Shown: positions 1 to 7,612, counted from the stretch's first letter. The stretch: 19,971 bases of DNA from CAZRVH01 sp964624905 (GCA_964624905.1 CAZUYK010000018.1:1-19971), one strand, 5' to 3'. Numbers and translations: made by a program. The notes: generated from the letters alone by a model not told the origin.

Positions 1-1694
1 TGAACAAGATGGACAAGACGGGAGGGGATTTCTACATGTCGCTCGCATCCATCCACGACCGCCTTTCCAAGGCCGCCGTTGCGGTGCAGCTGCCGGTGGG
101 ACAGGAGAGCGAATTCTCCGGCATCATCGATCTCGTGCAGAAGAAGGCATTCAAGTTCGAAGGAAAGCACGGAGAGAACATTTCCGAAATGCCGATCCCC
201 GAGGACATGAAGGAGAAGGTGTCCGAGTACTACGCGGTCCTTCAGGAGAAGGTCGCGGAGGCAAACGATGATCTTACGGATTACTTCCTGGAGAACGGGG
301 CGCTCACCGACGAAATGCTCAAGAACGGTCTGCGTAACGCAACGATCAACAGCAAGCTCTACCCGGTCTTCTGCGGCTCCTCGCTTCAGAACGTTGGTGT
401 GCAGTTCGTGCTGAACGGAGTGGTCGCCTACCTCCCGTCCCCGTTGGACGTGAAGGAGATCAAAGGACATCACCCCGAAACGGGCGCGGAAGTCATCCGT
501 CACCCGTCCGATGACGAGCCGCTCGCAGCCATCGCGTTCAAGATCGCAACCGATCCGTTCGTGGGACGCCTCACCTTCGTACGCGTGTACTCCGGAGTCC
601 TGAAGGGTTCGTCCGCCGTCTACAATCCCCGCAGCAACAACAAGGAGCGCATCGGACGCCTTGTCCGCCTCCACGCCAACTCCCGCGAGGAAATCACAGA
701 AATCCGCGCCGGAGACATCGGTGCTGTCATCGGTTTGAAAGACACCCGCACGGGCGACACGCTCTGCGACGAAGCCGCGCCCATCCAGCTCGAAGCGATC
801 AGCTTCGCCGAGCCGGTCATCTCCATCGCCATCGAACCCAAGACCAAGGCCGACCAGGAAAAAATGGGTATCGCCCTCCAGAAGCTTGCGGAGGAAGATC
901 CGACGTTCCGCGTCCGCTCCGATGAAGAAACCGCACAGACGATCATCGCGGGAATGGGAGAACTCCACCTCGATATCCTTGTCGACCGCATGCGCCGCGA
1001 ATTCAAAGTGGAAACGAACGTCGGTACGCCGCAGGTCGCCTACCGTGAAACGATCACGAAGGAGTTGGAAGGGGAGCACAAGTACGCGAAGCAGACGGGA
1101 GGCCGCGGTCAGTACGGCCACGTCATCTTCAAGCTCATCCCGCAGGAACCGGGCAAGGGATACGAGTTCGTGAACAGCGTCGTGGGAGGCCGCATCCCCC
1201 GCGAATTCATCACGCCGTGCGACAAGGGATTCCAGGAAGGTATGACCCGCGGTATCCAGGCCGGTTACCCGGTGGTGGACGTGAAGGTGGAACTGCTCGA
1301 CGGTTCGTACCATGACGTGGACTCCAATGAAATGGCCTTCAAACTCGCCGCATCCATGGGATTCCAGGAGACGGCCAAGAAGGCAGATCCGGTGATCCTC
1401 GAGCCGATCATGAAAGTGGAAGTCACTTGCGCCGAGAACTACTTGGGAGACGTGATGGGAGACTTGAGCTCCCGCCGCGGACTCATCATCAGCCAGACCG
1501 ATCGCGGTACGGCGAAGGTGATCCAGGCCGAAGTGCCGCTGTCCGAAATGTTCGGATACGCCACGGAACTCCGCTCCATGACGCAGGGCCGCGCGAGCTA
1601 CGCGATGGAACCGAGCCACTACGCCAAGGTGCCGAAGAACAAGGCGGACGAAATCGCCGCCACGCGCGCAGGCACGGGTGCCGCCCGCGGGTAA
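1..1694 (+). CDS. fusA: Elongation factor G, 3' part (5' end outside window)
   Basis: This is the translational GTPase that drives ribosomal translocation and, with RRF, ribosome recycling in the cytoplasm. The reading frame is open from the first bases (N-K at 3-8, then MDK), so the gene begins before the window. The visible protein starts exactly at the G4 motif NKMD, so the P-loop and switch regions are missing here. From M at base 9, the rest of the G domain runs to about residue 155 (CGSS, the G5 region, near 124). Domain II lies at about 165-280, domain III at 290-365, domain IV at 366-485 with the QTGGRGQYGHV segment, and domain V runs to the end with the MFGYATELRSMTQGRASY signature. 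The C-terminus is complete with TAA at 1692-1694 and is followed by a terminator. About 130 N-terminal residues are expected upstream. The identification is secure; which EF-G paralogue this is cannot be settled. Confidence 0.97.
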   Translation, partial: NKMDKTGGDFYMSLASIHDRLSKAAVAVQLPVGQESEFSGIIDLVQKKAFKFEGKHGENISEMPIPEDMKEKVSEYYAVLQEKVAEANDDLTDYFLENGALTDEMLKNGLRNATINSKLYPVFCGSSLQNVGVQFVLNGVVAYLPSPLDVKEIKGHHPETGAEVIRHPSDDEPLAAIAFKIATDPFVGRLTFVRVYSGVLKGSSAVYNPRSNNKERIGRLVRLHANSREEITEIRAGDIGAVIGLKDTRTGDTLCDEAAPIQLEAISFAEPVISIAIEPKTKADQEKMGIALQKLAEEDPTFRVRSDEETAQTIIAGMGELHLDILVDRMRREFKVETNVGTPQVAYRETITKELEGEHKYAKQTGGRGQYGHVIFKLIPQEPGKGYEFVNSVVGGRIPREFITPCDKGFQEGMTRGIQAGYPVVDVKVELLDGSYHDVDSNEMAFKLAASMGFQETAKKADPVILEPIMKVEVTCAENYLGDVMGDLSSRRGLIISQTDRGTAKVIQAEVPLSEMFGYATELRSMTQGRASYAMEPSHYAKVPKNKADEIAATRAGTGAARG

Positions 1695-1710
1695 TTCCTT
1701 TGAATTTCAA

Positions 1711-1746
1711 AAGGCCGCCCGAGATGCATCAGGGCGGCTTTTTTAT
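1711..1746 (+). terminator. Intrinsic terminator after fusA
   Basis: A GCCGCCC/GGGCGGC stem with an 11-nt loop is followed directly by a run of T residues (TTTTTTATT). It lies 17 nt after the fusA stop and separates fusA from the small-protein cassette. Confidence 0.85.
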
Positions 1747-1770
1747 TGTTTAAGCGCTTTCGTTAAGTAT

Positions 1771-1799
1771 TTGACAAAATGATATAATATCATTAATAT
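1771..1799 (+). promoter_or_regulatory. Strong sigma-70-type promoter of the 57-aa gene
   Basis: TTGACA at 1771-1776 is separated by exactly 17 bp from TAATAT at 1794-1799. Inside the spacer is also an extended -10, TGATATAAT, at 1780-1788, so two overlapping starts (about 1795 and about 1806) are possible. The match to consensus is among the best in the window. Confidence 0.8.
1778..1794. promoter_or_regulatory. Perfect 17-bp palindrome in the promoter (operator candidate)
   Basis: AATGATATAATATCATT is a perfect inverted repeat of 8+1+8. It fills the spacer between the -35 and -10 boxes and overlaps the first base of the -10. A repressor bound here would block RNA polymerase. The symmetry is seen directly; the regulatory role is inferred. 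The palindrome partly follows from AT-rich promoter composition, but a perfect 8-bp arm is more than the -10 box needs. Confidence 0.5.
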
Positions 1800-1844
1800 G
1801 ACAATATTGCTGATCCGGTGATCAGCAGTCCGATCATTTTGTCA
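1799..1844 (+). other. Leader hairpin next to the Shine-Dalgarno of the 57-aa gene
   Basis: An inner stem GCTGATC (1809-1815) / GATCAGC (1820-1826) closes a CGGT loop. An outer pair TGACAA (1799-1804) / TTGTCA (1839-1844) would bring the stem up to the first base of the Shine-Dalgarno AGGAGG. The outer pair is transcribed only if transcription starts from the extended -10 (about 1795). Translation control is an inference. Confidence 0.45.
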
Positions 1845-1856
1845 GGAGGATCACCC

Positions 1857-2030
1857 GTGAAGAAGAAAGACGACGGTAAGGTGAAGAAAGTCGAGCTGGA
1901 GCTCGTCGGAATTGTGCCCGGAGTCTTGGTTCTCAAAGGCGGCGAAAAGTCGTCGAAAGCCGGCTACACGTCCGCCTACAGCAGGGGATACGGCAGTATC
2001 AATTGGGGCGCAAAACCGTCCGTCAATTGA
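1857..2030 (+). CDS. 57-aa small protein of unknown function
   Basis: I do not recognise this family. The start is taken as GTG at 1857 because a perfect AGGAGG at 1844-1849 sits 7 nt upstream. An upstream in-frame ATG at 1818 would give 70 aa but has no ribosome binding site. The peptide has a basic N-terminus (VKKKDDGKVKK), a hydrophobic middle (LVGIVPGVLVL), a Gly-Gly pair, and a tail rich in Ser, Gly and Tyr (GYTSAYSRGYGSINWG). It has its own consensus promoter with a palindrome, a leader hairpin and a terminator, so it is a complete and probably regulated monocistronic gene. A secreted or double-glycine-processed peptide is possible, but no peptidase or transporter for it is visible nearby. 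The gene is probably real; the function is open. Confidence 0.7.
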   Translation: MKKKDDGKVKKVELELVGIVPGVLVLKGGEKSSKAGYTSAYSRGYGSINWGAKPSVN

Positions 2031-2060
2031 TCGCCTCCCTCGCGACGATATGGTCACCTT

Positions 2061-2087
2061 TTGGGCCTCCACCGTGGGGCCCTTTTT
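2061..2087 (+). terminator. Intrinsic terminator after the 57-aa gene
   Basis: GGGCC plus CCA pairs with TGG plus GGCCC, with a single bulged T and a 3-nt loop, followed by TTTTT. It lies about 30 nt after the stop codon. Confidence 0.8.
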
Positions 2088-2092
2088 CATAA

Positions 2093-2119
2093 TTGACATA
2101 TTTTAAAAAAGCGTACAAT
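2093..2119 (+). promoter_or_regulatory. Promoter of the 73-aa gene
   Basis: TTGACA at 2093-2098 and TACAAT at 2114-2119 are separated by 15 bp, which is shorter than the ideal 17. It starts only 6 nt after the previous terminator's T run. The expected transcript start is near 2126, giving a leader of about 66 nt. Confidence 0.55.
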
Positions 2120-2132
2120 CGTAGTACCAGCG

Positions 2133-2153
2133 ATCGATGTGCATCACATCGAT
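2133..2153 (+). other. Perfect 9-bp hairpin/palindrome in the leader of the 73-aa gene
   Basis: ATCGATGTG at 2133-2141 and CACATCGAT at 2145-2153 are perfect inverted repeats around a CAT loop. They lie a few bases downstream of the predicted start of transcription. They could be a DNA operator, a 5' stabilising RNA hairpin, or both. Confidence 0.5.
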
Positions 2154-2191
2154 TGGGGTATTGATCATTTCTCGCATCATGGAGGTCAGAC

Positions 2192-2413
2192 ATGTCCATT
2201 TTTAACGCATTTCTCAATGCCGCACAGTATCGCCGCGAACTGTTGAGCGACATGGTGGAAGATGGCACGATTCCCGCACAGGAATTGCGTACGGAGGAAT
2301 TCCCGTTCTTGCCCGAGCCGCCGCGCCACCGAAAGCCGAGCGACCGATTTCTGGCGAATATCGCCAATGTCGACTTTCATGCCACGGCCGCCGCCGCGCC
2401 GATCGGAAAGTGA
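2192..2413 (+). CDS. 73-aa small protein of unknown function
   Basis: I do not recognise this protein. The ATG is preceded 5 nt upstream by GGAGGT (2181-2186), which decides the start. The first 20 residues could form an amphipathic helix (MSIFNAFLNAAQYRRELLSD). The middle is acidic and proline-rich (EEFPFLPEPPRHRKPSD), and the tail contains an Ala-rich segment (HATAAAAPIGK). There is no signal peptide or membrane span. It sits between its own promoter and a strong terminator, so it is an independent transcription unit beside the 57-aa gene. Its reading frame is preserved among well-formed signals, which argues for a real gene. No function is proposed. Confidence 0.65.
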   Translation: MSIFNAFLNAAQYRRELLSDMVEDGTIPAQELRTEEFPFLPEPPRHRKPSDRFLANIANVDFHATAAAAPIGK

Positions 2414-2452
2414 ATTCCAGGCGGTATCCGCATACTAGGAATGGATCATACG

Positions 2453-2490
2453 CACCCCTCAGGCATACAACCTGAGGGGTGTTCTCTTTG
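2453..2490 (+). terminator. Strong hairpin terminator after the 73-aa gene
   Basis: CACCCCTCAGG (2453-2463) and CCTGAGGGGTG (2471-2481) form a perfect 11-bp stem with a 7-nt loop. The tail TTCTCTTTGTGTTT is T-rich but interrupted. Confidence 0.75.
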
Positions 2491-2533
2491 TGTTTAGAAC
2501 AAGCCATTTTGGCGATTCAATTGGTTATTTGCA

Positions 2534-2561
2534 TTGCTTTTCTTCTTTTTCGCGGTACAAT
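2534..2561 (+). promoter_or_regulatory. Promoter of the Ig-like surface protein gene
   Basis: TTGCTT at 2534-2539, a 16-bp spacer and TACAAT at 2556-2561. The expected start near 2568 leaves a pyrimidine-rich leader of about 28 nt without a Shine-Dalgarno. It supports the ATG at 2596 rather than the upstream in-frame ATG at 2479, which lies inside the preceding terminator. Confidence 0.6.
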
Positions 2562-2595
2562 CCTGCCTCCTATTTGTCCTCTTCTCCCATTCTCT

Positions 2596-5500
2596 ATGGT
2601 AGTCCGTACCCTTAGGCGCCGCATTGCCGCATTGAGCATTGCTTCGTCTGTTTTGTCATTTAGCTTTCCTCTCATTGCAGCAGCTGCCGCGAACCTCGGT
2701 ACGTCGGCGGATGCAGTGATGCTGGGCAGCACCGCGAACGGTGCATTTACGTCTCTGACGGGCCCTGTTATCAGTAGCATCGATAACAACGATATGCCGG
2801 AAGCAGGTGGAACGATCACTCTCACGGCCCCGGCAGGATTTGAATTCGATACGGGTGGTACGGCACCGACCGTAGTCGTTACATGTACGAACGGATGTGG
2901 AGGAGGAGCAGCAGACAACATCAACGGCCTGACGTCCGGTTCGTCGATCGCACTCGGCGTGACGTCCAGCGTGTTGACGCTCACCCTTACGGATGACGTC
3001 GACGGAGGAGGTACGACGCGTAATAGCCTTACGTGGCAGAACATTCGCGTCCGCCCGACGGTGTCTACGGCAACGTCCGCAGACATTATCATCGGAGGAA
3101 CGATCAATATCACGGGATTGGGAACCGGTTCTACGATGGGAACGTTGAAAGAGATTGGCTTTGTGGAAGCGACCGGAGGATCTGCAATTCCCGATAACAC
3201 CGTAGGAGGAGCATGGACGACCCTCACGGGCCCTATGATTTCCGAAGTAGAAACTGGAGATATCGGAGATAACGGTGCGGGAACGATTATCCTGAATGCA
3301 CCGGCTGGATTCGAATTCGACACGGGTGGAGTCGCCCCCACGGTTTTGATTACGCGCACGGGTGGAAGCGGTGCGGATACGCGCAATATCAACGACGTGA
3401 CGTCAGGAACGAGTTACGCGCTTAGCGCCATCAGCTCAACTCAGCTTACGTTCACGGTTGCCCACAAGACTTCCAATGGCGTCACAAACAGCCTGACGTG
3501 GCAGAACATCCGCGTCCGCCCGACGGCAGCTTTGCCGTTGGCAACCGGAAACATCGTGAAGACGGGTGCATCCGTCATCGTCGGAGTGACGAACAACGTG
3601 ACGAACTTCGGAACGTTGACGGAGGTGGCGTCCGGTATCACCGCGACGACGACGGCTCTCGTGAGCGATAACAATCCTTCGACGTACGGAGACTCCGTTA
3701 CGTTCACGGCTACGGTCACGGGTTCTTCCCCGACGGGAACGGTGGAGTTCTACAGCGGTGCAACGCTGCTCGGATCCGACACGCTCGACGGTTCTTTTGA
3801 AGCGACGTACACGACCAGCTCCCTCGCAGCCGGCAACTACTCCATCACGGCTGAGTACCTTGGCGACATGAGCAACAGCGCAAGCACTTCTTCTGCTGTG
3901 AACCAGGTCGTGAACAAGAAGGCCCTGACGATCACGGCAAGCAACCTCGTGAAGACCTACGGAACGACTTACACGTTTGCCGGAACCGAATTCGGTACGA
4001 GCGCGATGGTAGGAGGGGATTCCGTAAGCTCCGTCACTCTAAACAGCTCCGGTGCGGCTGACACCGCAACGGTCGCCGGTTCTCCTTACTCTATCACGGC
4101 TTCTGCCGCTGTCGGTACGGGTCTCTCGAACTACACGATCACCTACGATCCTGGAACCTTCACGGTCAACCAGGCTCACCTCGAAATCACGGCCGATAAC
4201 GATTCCAAGGTCTACGGTACGACGAACGCCTACGCCGGAACCGAGTTCACGGCCAGCGGTCTCCTGCTTACGGATATAGTGACGTCCGTCACCCTCGCAA
4301 GCACGGGTGATGTGGATAGCGCTACGGTCGCAGGTTCCACCTACCCCATCGTCGCTTCCGCGGCTGTCGGTACGGGATTGGATAACTACTCCATCGATTA
4401 CTACGACGGTGCATTGACGGTTACGGCTGCCCATCTCGAAATCACGGCAGACAGCACGAGCAAGGCATTCGGAACGACCCTTACCTTCGCCGGAACCGAG
4501 TTCACGGCTAGCGGCCTCCTGCTTACGGACATGGTGACGTCGGTTACCCTGAGCAGCTCGGGTGCCATCGACACCGCAACGGTCGCAGGTTCCACCTACC
4601 CCATCGTCGCTTCCGCGGCGGTCGGTACGGGATTGGATAACTACTCCATCGATTACTACGACGGTGCATTGACCGTCACGCAGGCTACGTCCGTCACGAA
4701 TACAGTCCTTCGCACGCCGACGCCGAACTCCACAGTCGGTACGAGCGTCGTCCTGAACGCAGAAGTGACGGGAGGTCTCAACCCGACGGGAACGGTTTCC
4801 TTCTATAGCGGCGCGATCCTTATCGGATCGGGATCGCTGGCAAACGGATCCGGAACCTACGTCCACGTCTTCACGCAGGCGGGATCGTATGACCTCACGG
4901 CACAGTACGGCGGAGATTCCAACCACACGGGCAGCACGTCCGCCACGATCGCCGTCCACATCGTCGACAAGGATGATGCGGATACGGTCACGACGATCAG
5001 CTCCTCCGGTTCTTCCTTGGTCGGCTCCAGCGTCGACTTTACCGCGACGGTGAACGGCGCATACAACCCGACTGGTACGGTCGAGTTCTACAGCGATGCG
5101 GTTCTGATCGGTACGGGTTCGCTCAACGGTTCCTTCGAAGCGACCCTGAACCACACGTTCACGCAGGCTGGAAACTACGAGATTACCGCGCATTACCTGG
5201 GTGACAGCAATAACAACGCGAGCGTCTCCGTGATTACGGTTGAAATCGTCTTGGATCAGGAGGTTCGCAAGGACACTCCGGCTACGTCCACGGTCCTCAG
5301 CGTCGCCAACCCGTCCACCATCGGTGACATGGTCGTTATGACGGCTGACGTCTCCGGAGGATACAACCCGACAGGCGTCGTGTTCTTCAAGGACGGAGGC
5401 ATGTTCATCGGATCCGGCGCACTGGTTGCGGGAACGGCAACGTTCTCCACGGACCAACTCGCAGTCGGTTCCCACGACCTCACCGCGGAATACCAGGGTG

Positions 5501-6471
5501 ACGTGAACAACAATATGAGCACGTCCGCAACGGTGACGGTCCAGGTCGTACAGAAGATGACGTCCGTGACGATCCTCGCGAACATCCCGACCCCCGTCGA
5601 CGCCCCCGCATCCGTCACGTTCCAAGTGACGGTCAATGGATACTTCCCGACGGGAACGGTGACGATCCACGATGATCCGTCCCCCCTCCTCACCATCAAC
5701 CTTTCGAATGGTTCCGGTTCCTTCACCCATGTCTTCACGGGTGAGCAGACCAGCCACATCTTCACGGCCGAATACAACGGCGACGTAAACAACACCACGA
5801 GCGTTTCCGCTCCGAAGACGGTGTTGGTTACGCGCCCGTCCGCACAATCTGCTGGTAACCAGAACCAGGGAGCCGGAAGCAACCGCGGAAACAACACGCA
5901 GAGGGCGGCAAACATCACCGCGTTCCTCGCGAACCTTCACCTCGGTAACCTGGCTCCGGGAGCGTTCGGAGGCGCCGATGCCCCCCTTGCCGGACAGGAG
6001 AAGGAATTCATCTGCTCCATCCAGCGTTCGTTGCCCAGGTTGTACACGTCCGCTTATTTGAACTCCCTCGCGCAGGTCGTATCTGCGTACACCGGCCGCA
6101 GCGCCGAGGTGATCGCCGATTGGCTGCGTGATCCGTCCGTTTGCGCGGACATTACCGAGGCCCGCCTCGGAGTGGAGCGCGTCGCCCAGGTCGAACTCAC
6201 GCCGTTCTACGTAACTTCCGAGGGCTTCCCGCTCTCCAAGAACGACACGTGGAACAAGTGTGTCACGGGTAAGTTCACCTACGAGGACATCCAGGCAAAC
6301 CCGGATCGCGATCGCAAGGGAACGCCGAAGAGCTGTGCCGATTACCACACGGGCTCCAGCTGGTACCACCCCGATCACCGTATGTTCTTCGATTGGAACC
6401 TTGCCACCAAGAAGCTCACGCTTCCGGCAGGTTACGTGATCACGAAGGACGAGGCGGTCTCGGTTCGCTAA
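2596..6471 (+). CDS. Large secreted Ig-like/MBG repeat surface protein
   Basis: This is probably an extracellular adhesin-like or surface-layer-associated protein of 1291 aa. The start at 2596 gives a clean signal peptide: RTLRRR, a hydrophobic core, then AAAAA before NLG. Two related modules of about 150 aa follow (2695-3640; shared motifs APAGFEFDTGG and LTWQNIRVRPT). Next is an Ig-like module of the PTGTVEFYSG / AGNYSITAEYLGD type (3640-3925). Three MBG-type modules follow (3925-4680; motifs TYGTTYTFAGTEF, VGTGLDNYSI). Four more Ig-like modules cover 4687-5840. A Gln/Asn/Gly linker leads to a C-terminal region of about 170 aa with four cysteines (ICSIQRSLP, SVCAD, NKCVT, KSCAD), which I do not recognise. 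There is no LPXTG motif and no C-terminal membrane span, so the anchoring is unknown. The modular type is clear from the motifs; the ligand is not. Confidence 0.88.
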   Translation: MVVRTLRRRIAALSIASSVLSFSFPLIAAAAANLGTSADAVMLGSTANGAFTSLTGPVISSIDNNDMPEAGGTITLTAPAGFEFDTGGTAPTVVVTCTNGCGGGAADNINGLTSGSSIALGVTSSVLTLTLTDDVDGGGTTRNSLTWQNIRVRPTVSTATSADIIIGGTINITGLGTGSTMGTLKEIGFVEATGGSAIPDNTVGGAWTTLTGPMISEVETGDIGDNGAGTIILNAPAGFEFDTGGVAPTVLITRTGGSGADTRNINDVTSGTSYALSAISSTQLTFTVAHKTSNGVTNSLTWQNIRVRPTAALPLATGNIVKTGASVIVGVTNNVTNFGTLTEVASGITATTTALVSDNNPSTYGDSVTFTATVTGSSPTGTVEFYSGATLLGSDTLDGSFEATYTTSSLAAGNYSITAEYLGDMSNSASTSSAVNQVVNKKALTITASNLVKTYGTTYTFAGTEFGTSAMVGGDSVSSVTLNSSGAADTATVAGSPYSITASAAVGTGLSNYTITYDPGTFTVNQAHLEITADNDSKVYGTTNAYAGTEFTASGLLLTDIVTSVTLASTGDVDSATVAGSTYPIVASAAVGTGLDNYSIDYYDGALTVTAAHLEITADSTSKAFGTTLTFAGTEFTASGLLLTDMVTSVTLSSSGAIDTATVAGSTYPIVASAAVGTGLDNYSIDYYDGALTVTQATSVTNTVLRTPTPNSTVGTSVVLNAEVTGGLNPTGTVSFYSGAILIGSGSLANGSGTYVHVFTQAGSYDLTAQYGGDSNHTGSTSATIAVHIVDKDDADTVTTISSSGSSLVGSSVDFTATVNGAYNPTGTVEFYSDAVLIGTGSLNGSFEATLNHTFTQAGNYEITAHYLGDSNNNASVSVITVEIVLDQEVRKDTPATSTVLSVANPSTIGDMVVMTADVSGGYNPTGVVFFKDGGMFIGSGALVAGTATFSTDQLAVGSHDLTAEYQGDVNNNMSTSATVTVQVVQKMTSVTILANIPTPVDAPASVTFQVTVNGYFPTGTVTIHDDPSPLLTINLSNGSGSFTHVFTGEQTSHIFTAEYNGDVNNTTSVSAPKTVLVTRPSAQSAGNQNQGAGSNRGNNTQRAANITAFLANLHLGNLAPGAFGGADAPLAGQEKEFICSIQRSLPRLYTSAYLNSLAQVVSAYTGRSAEVIADWLRDPSVCADITEARLGVERVAQVELTPFYVTSEGFPLSKNDTWNKCVTGKFTYEDIQANPDRDRKGTPKSCADYHTGSSWYHPDHRMFFDWNLATKKLTLPAGYVITKDEAVSVR
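4324..4673 (+). repeat. Near-identical 95-bp direct repeat inside the MBG modules
   Basis: Bases 4324-4418 recur at 4579-4673, exactly 255 bp (85 codons) apart, with a single difference (T at 4365, G at 4620). The flanking parts of the two modules have diverged more. This points to recent duplication or gene conversion between neighbouring MBG modules. Confidence 0.9.
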
Positions 6472-6491
6472 TAGCTATACATCGATCCACA

Positions 6492-6523
6492 AAGGGCCCT
6501 GCGCAAGCGGGGCTCTTTTAGTT
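6492..6523. terminator. Terminator between convergent surface-protein and M23 genes
   Basis: An 11-bp stem (6492-6502 with 6507-6517, two G-T wobbles) is capped by a GCAA tetraloop and followed by TTTAGTTT on the plus strand. It reaches into the stop codon of the minus-strand M23 gene. It mainly serves the plus-strand gene; the minus-strand T run is weak. Confidence 0.75.
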
Positions 6524-7606
6524 TGCGTACATCTTGATGAACTCGATTGGATGCATCCAAAACTCCTTCGCTTCGGAGCGAGTGGGTAAATGGTCCGGCG
6601 TGTTCGGCGTGTGGAATTCCTCTCCGAATCCCCTGTCGATCTGCAGATGCAGGTGCGGAGCCGTTGTCTTGCCCGTCATGCCCACTTTTCCGATGGTTTG
6701 CCCAGGCTTCACGCTGTCGCCTACGGAGACCGATACTTCGCCCAGGTGCCCGTAGATGGAGAAGTATTGGGATCCATCGGGGAGGCGGTGTTCGATGATC
6801 ACATGCAGGCCCAGCCCGCTGTTCTTCGTCGTAACGGCATTCACCCTCCCCCCGGCGATGCTGGCGATCGGCGTACCTTCGGCCAGCTTGATATCGATGC
6901 CAGGATGAACCGAGCTGAATTCGGATGCATCCAGATCATAGGCACCGAAGTAGCGCGTGGACCAAGTCAGTTTTTCCGTCAGGGTCTTGATCGTCTGGGA
7001 GTCATCCCTGTGTTCCAGGAGTTCATTCATGGTTTCCCCCGTCAGGTGTTCCATGTCGTACGCGGGGAGCATCACGAATTCGGATTCGGGAATGTCATCG
7101 TAATTCCTGTTCCACTCTTCGGGCGTACGCATGTTTCCCCAGTTCGGGACTTTGGTCACGGGCATCACGGTGCGCAGAAAGGGGGGAAAGTCTTCCGTCG
7201 GCATGCGGACCGCGGATGAACGGCTGGACGAGGAAGATACACTCGTACCCTCGGTTTCATCCTCCGGCGCGGCCCCGTGCAAAGCATCCCGCGAGGAGGT
7301 CGGTTTCCCGCGGGGGACAAACGGCTTGCGGGAGATTGCGGACGAAGAGGAGCTGGAAGAAGCCGAGGAAGTCGCGATTGCCAGCCTGCGGCGCCGGACG
7401 ATGCGCTTTTTGACCGGTGCATACACTTGGACTTTCTCCGGCGGCTTGATACGAATCAATAAATACGCATCGCTCAATTCATTTTTCACCATCCCCGTAT
7501 GTACGACTGTCAAAATGCCGAAAACAGCACCCAAGATGAAGCGCTTATGCACTTTTAGCCATTCAAGCCAAACGTGAATGATATGTGTGTATGTTTGTAC
7601 GTACAT
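6518..7606 (-). CDS. Membrane-anchored M23 family metallopeptidase
   Basis: This is a LytM-type zinc endopeptidase that is expected to cut peptidoglycan cross-links outside the membrane (362 aa). A basic N-terminus is followed by one membrane span (FILGAVFGILTVV, about residues 25-37). After it come a basic stretch (KKRIVRRRR) and a Ser-rich linker (about 70-135). The C-terminal M23 domain has the HxxxD zinc motif (HPGID, H234 and D238) and the HxH motif (HLHLQID, H318 and H320), with GHLGEVSVSVGDSVKPGQTIG between them. The start is taken as ATG 7606. The in-frame GTG at 7621 is rejected because its following bases form the -10 box TATAAT. This makes the mRNA nearly leaderless. It lies downstream of htrA on the same strand, but a terminator separates them. 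The zinc ligands are intact, so activity is likely; the precise bond cut is unknown. Confidence 0.88.
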   Translation of the reverse strand: MYVQTYTHIIHVWLEWLKVHKRFILGAVFGILTVVHTGMVKNELSDAYLLIRIKPPEKVQVYAPVKKRIVRRRRLAIATSSASSSSSSSAISRKPFVPRGKPTSSRDALHGAAPEDETEGTSVSSSSSRSSAVRMPTEDFPPFLRTVMPVTKVPNWGNMRTPEEWNRNYDDIPESEFVMLPAYDMEHLTGETMNELLEHRDDSQTIKTLTEKLTWSTRYFGAYDLDASEFSSVHPGIDIKLAEGTPIASIAGGRVNAVTTKNSGLGLHVIIEHRLPDGSQYFSIYGHLGEVSVSVGDSVKPGQTIGKVGMTGKTTAPHLHLQIDRGFGEEFHTPNTPDHLPTRSEAKEFWMHPIEFIKMYAN

Positions 7607-7612
7607 CAAATT

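Noticed and set aside
2120..2190. tRNA-like fold in the leader of the 73-aa gene
   Set aside because: Only one perfect hairpin is present; there is no acceptor stem, T-loop sequence or cloverleaf.
2479..2595. N-terminal extension of the Ig-like protein from ATG 2479
   Set aside because: That ATG lies inside the preceding terminator and upstream of the promoter at 2534-2561; the start at 2596 yields a proper signal peptide.
4039..6378. 779-codon open frame on the minus strand opposite the Ig-like protein gene
   Set aside because: It mirrors the repeat structure of the plus-strand gene and consists of Arg/Gly/Asp-rich nonsense, so it is a shadow frame.
6413..6471. LPXTG-like sorting signal at the end of the Ig-like protein (LPAGY)
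   Set aside because: The motif does not fit, and no hydrophobic span with a basic tail follows, so it is not a sortase substrate by sequence.
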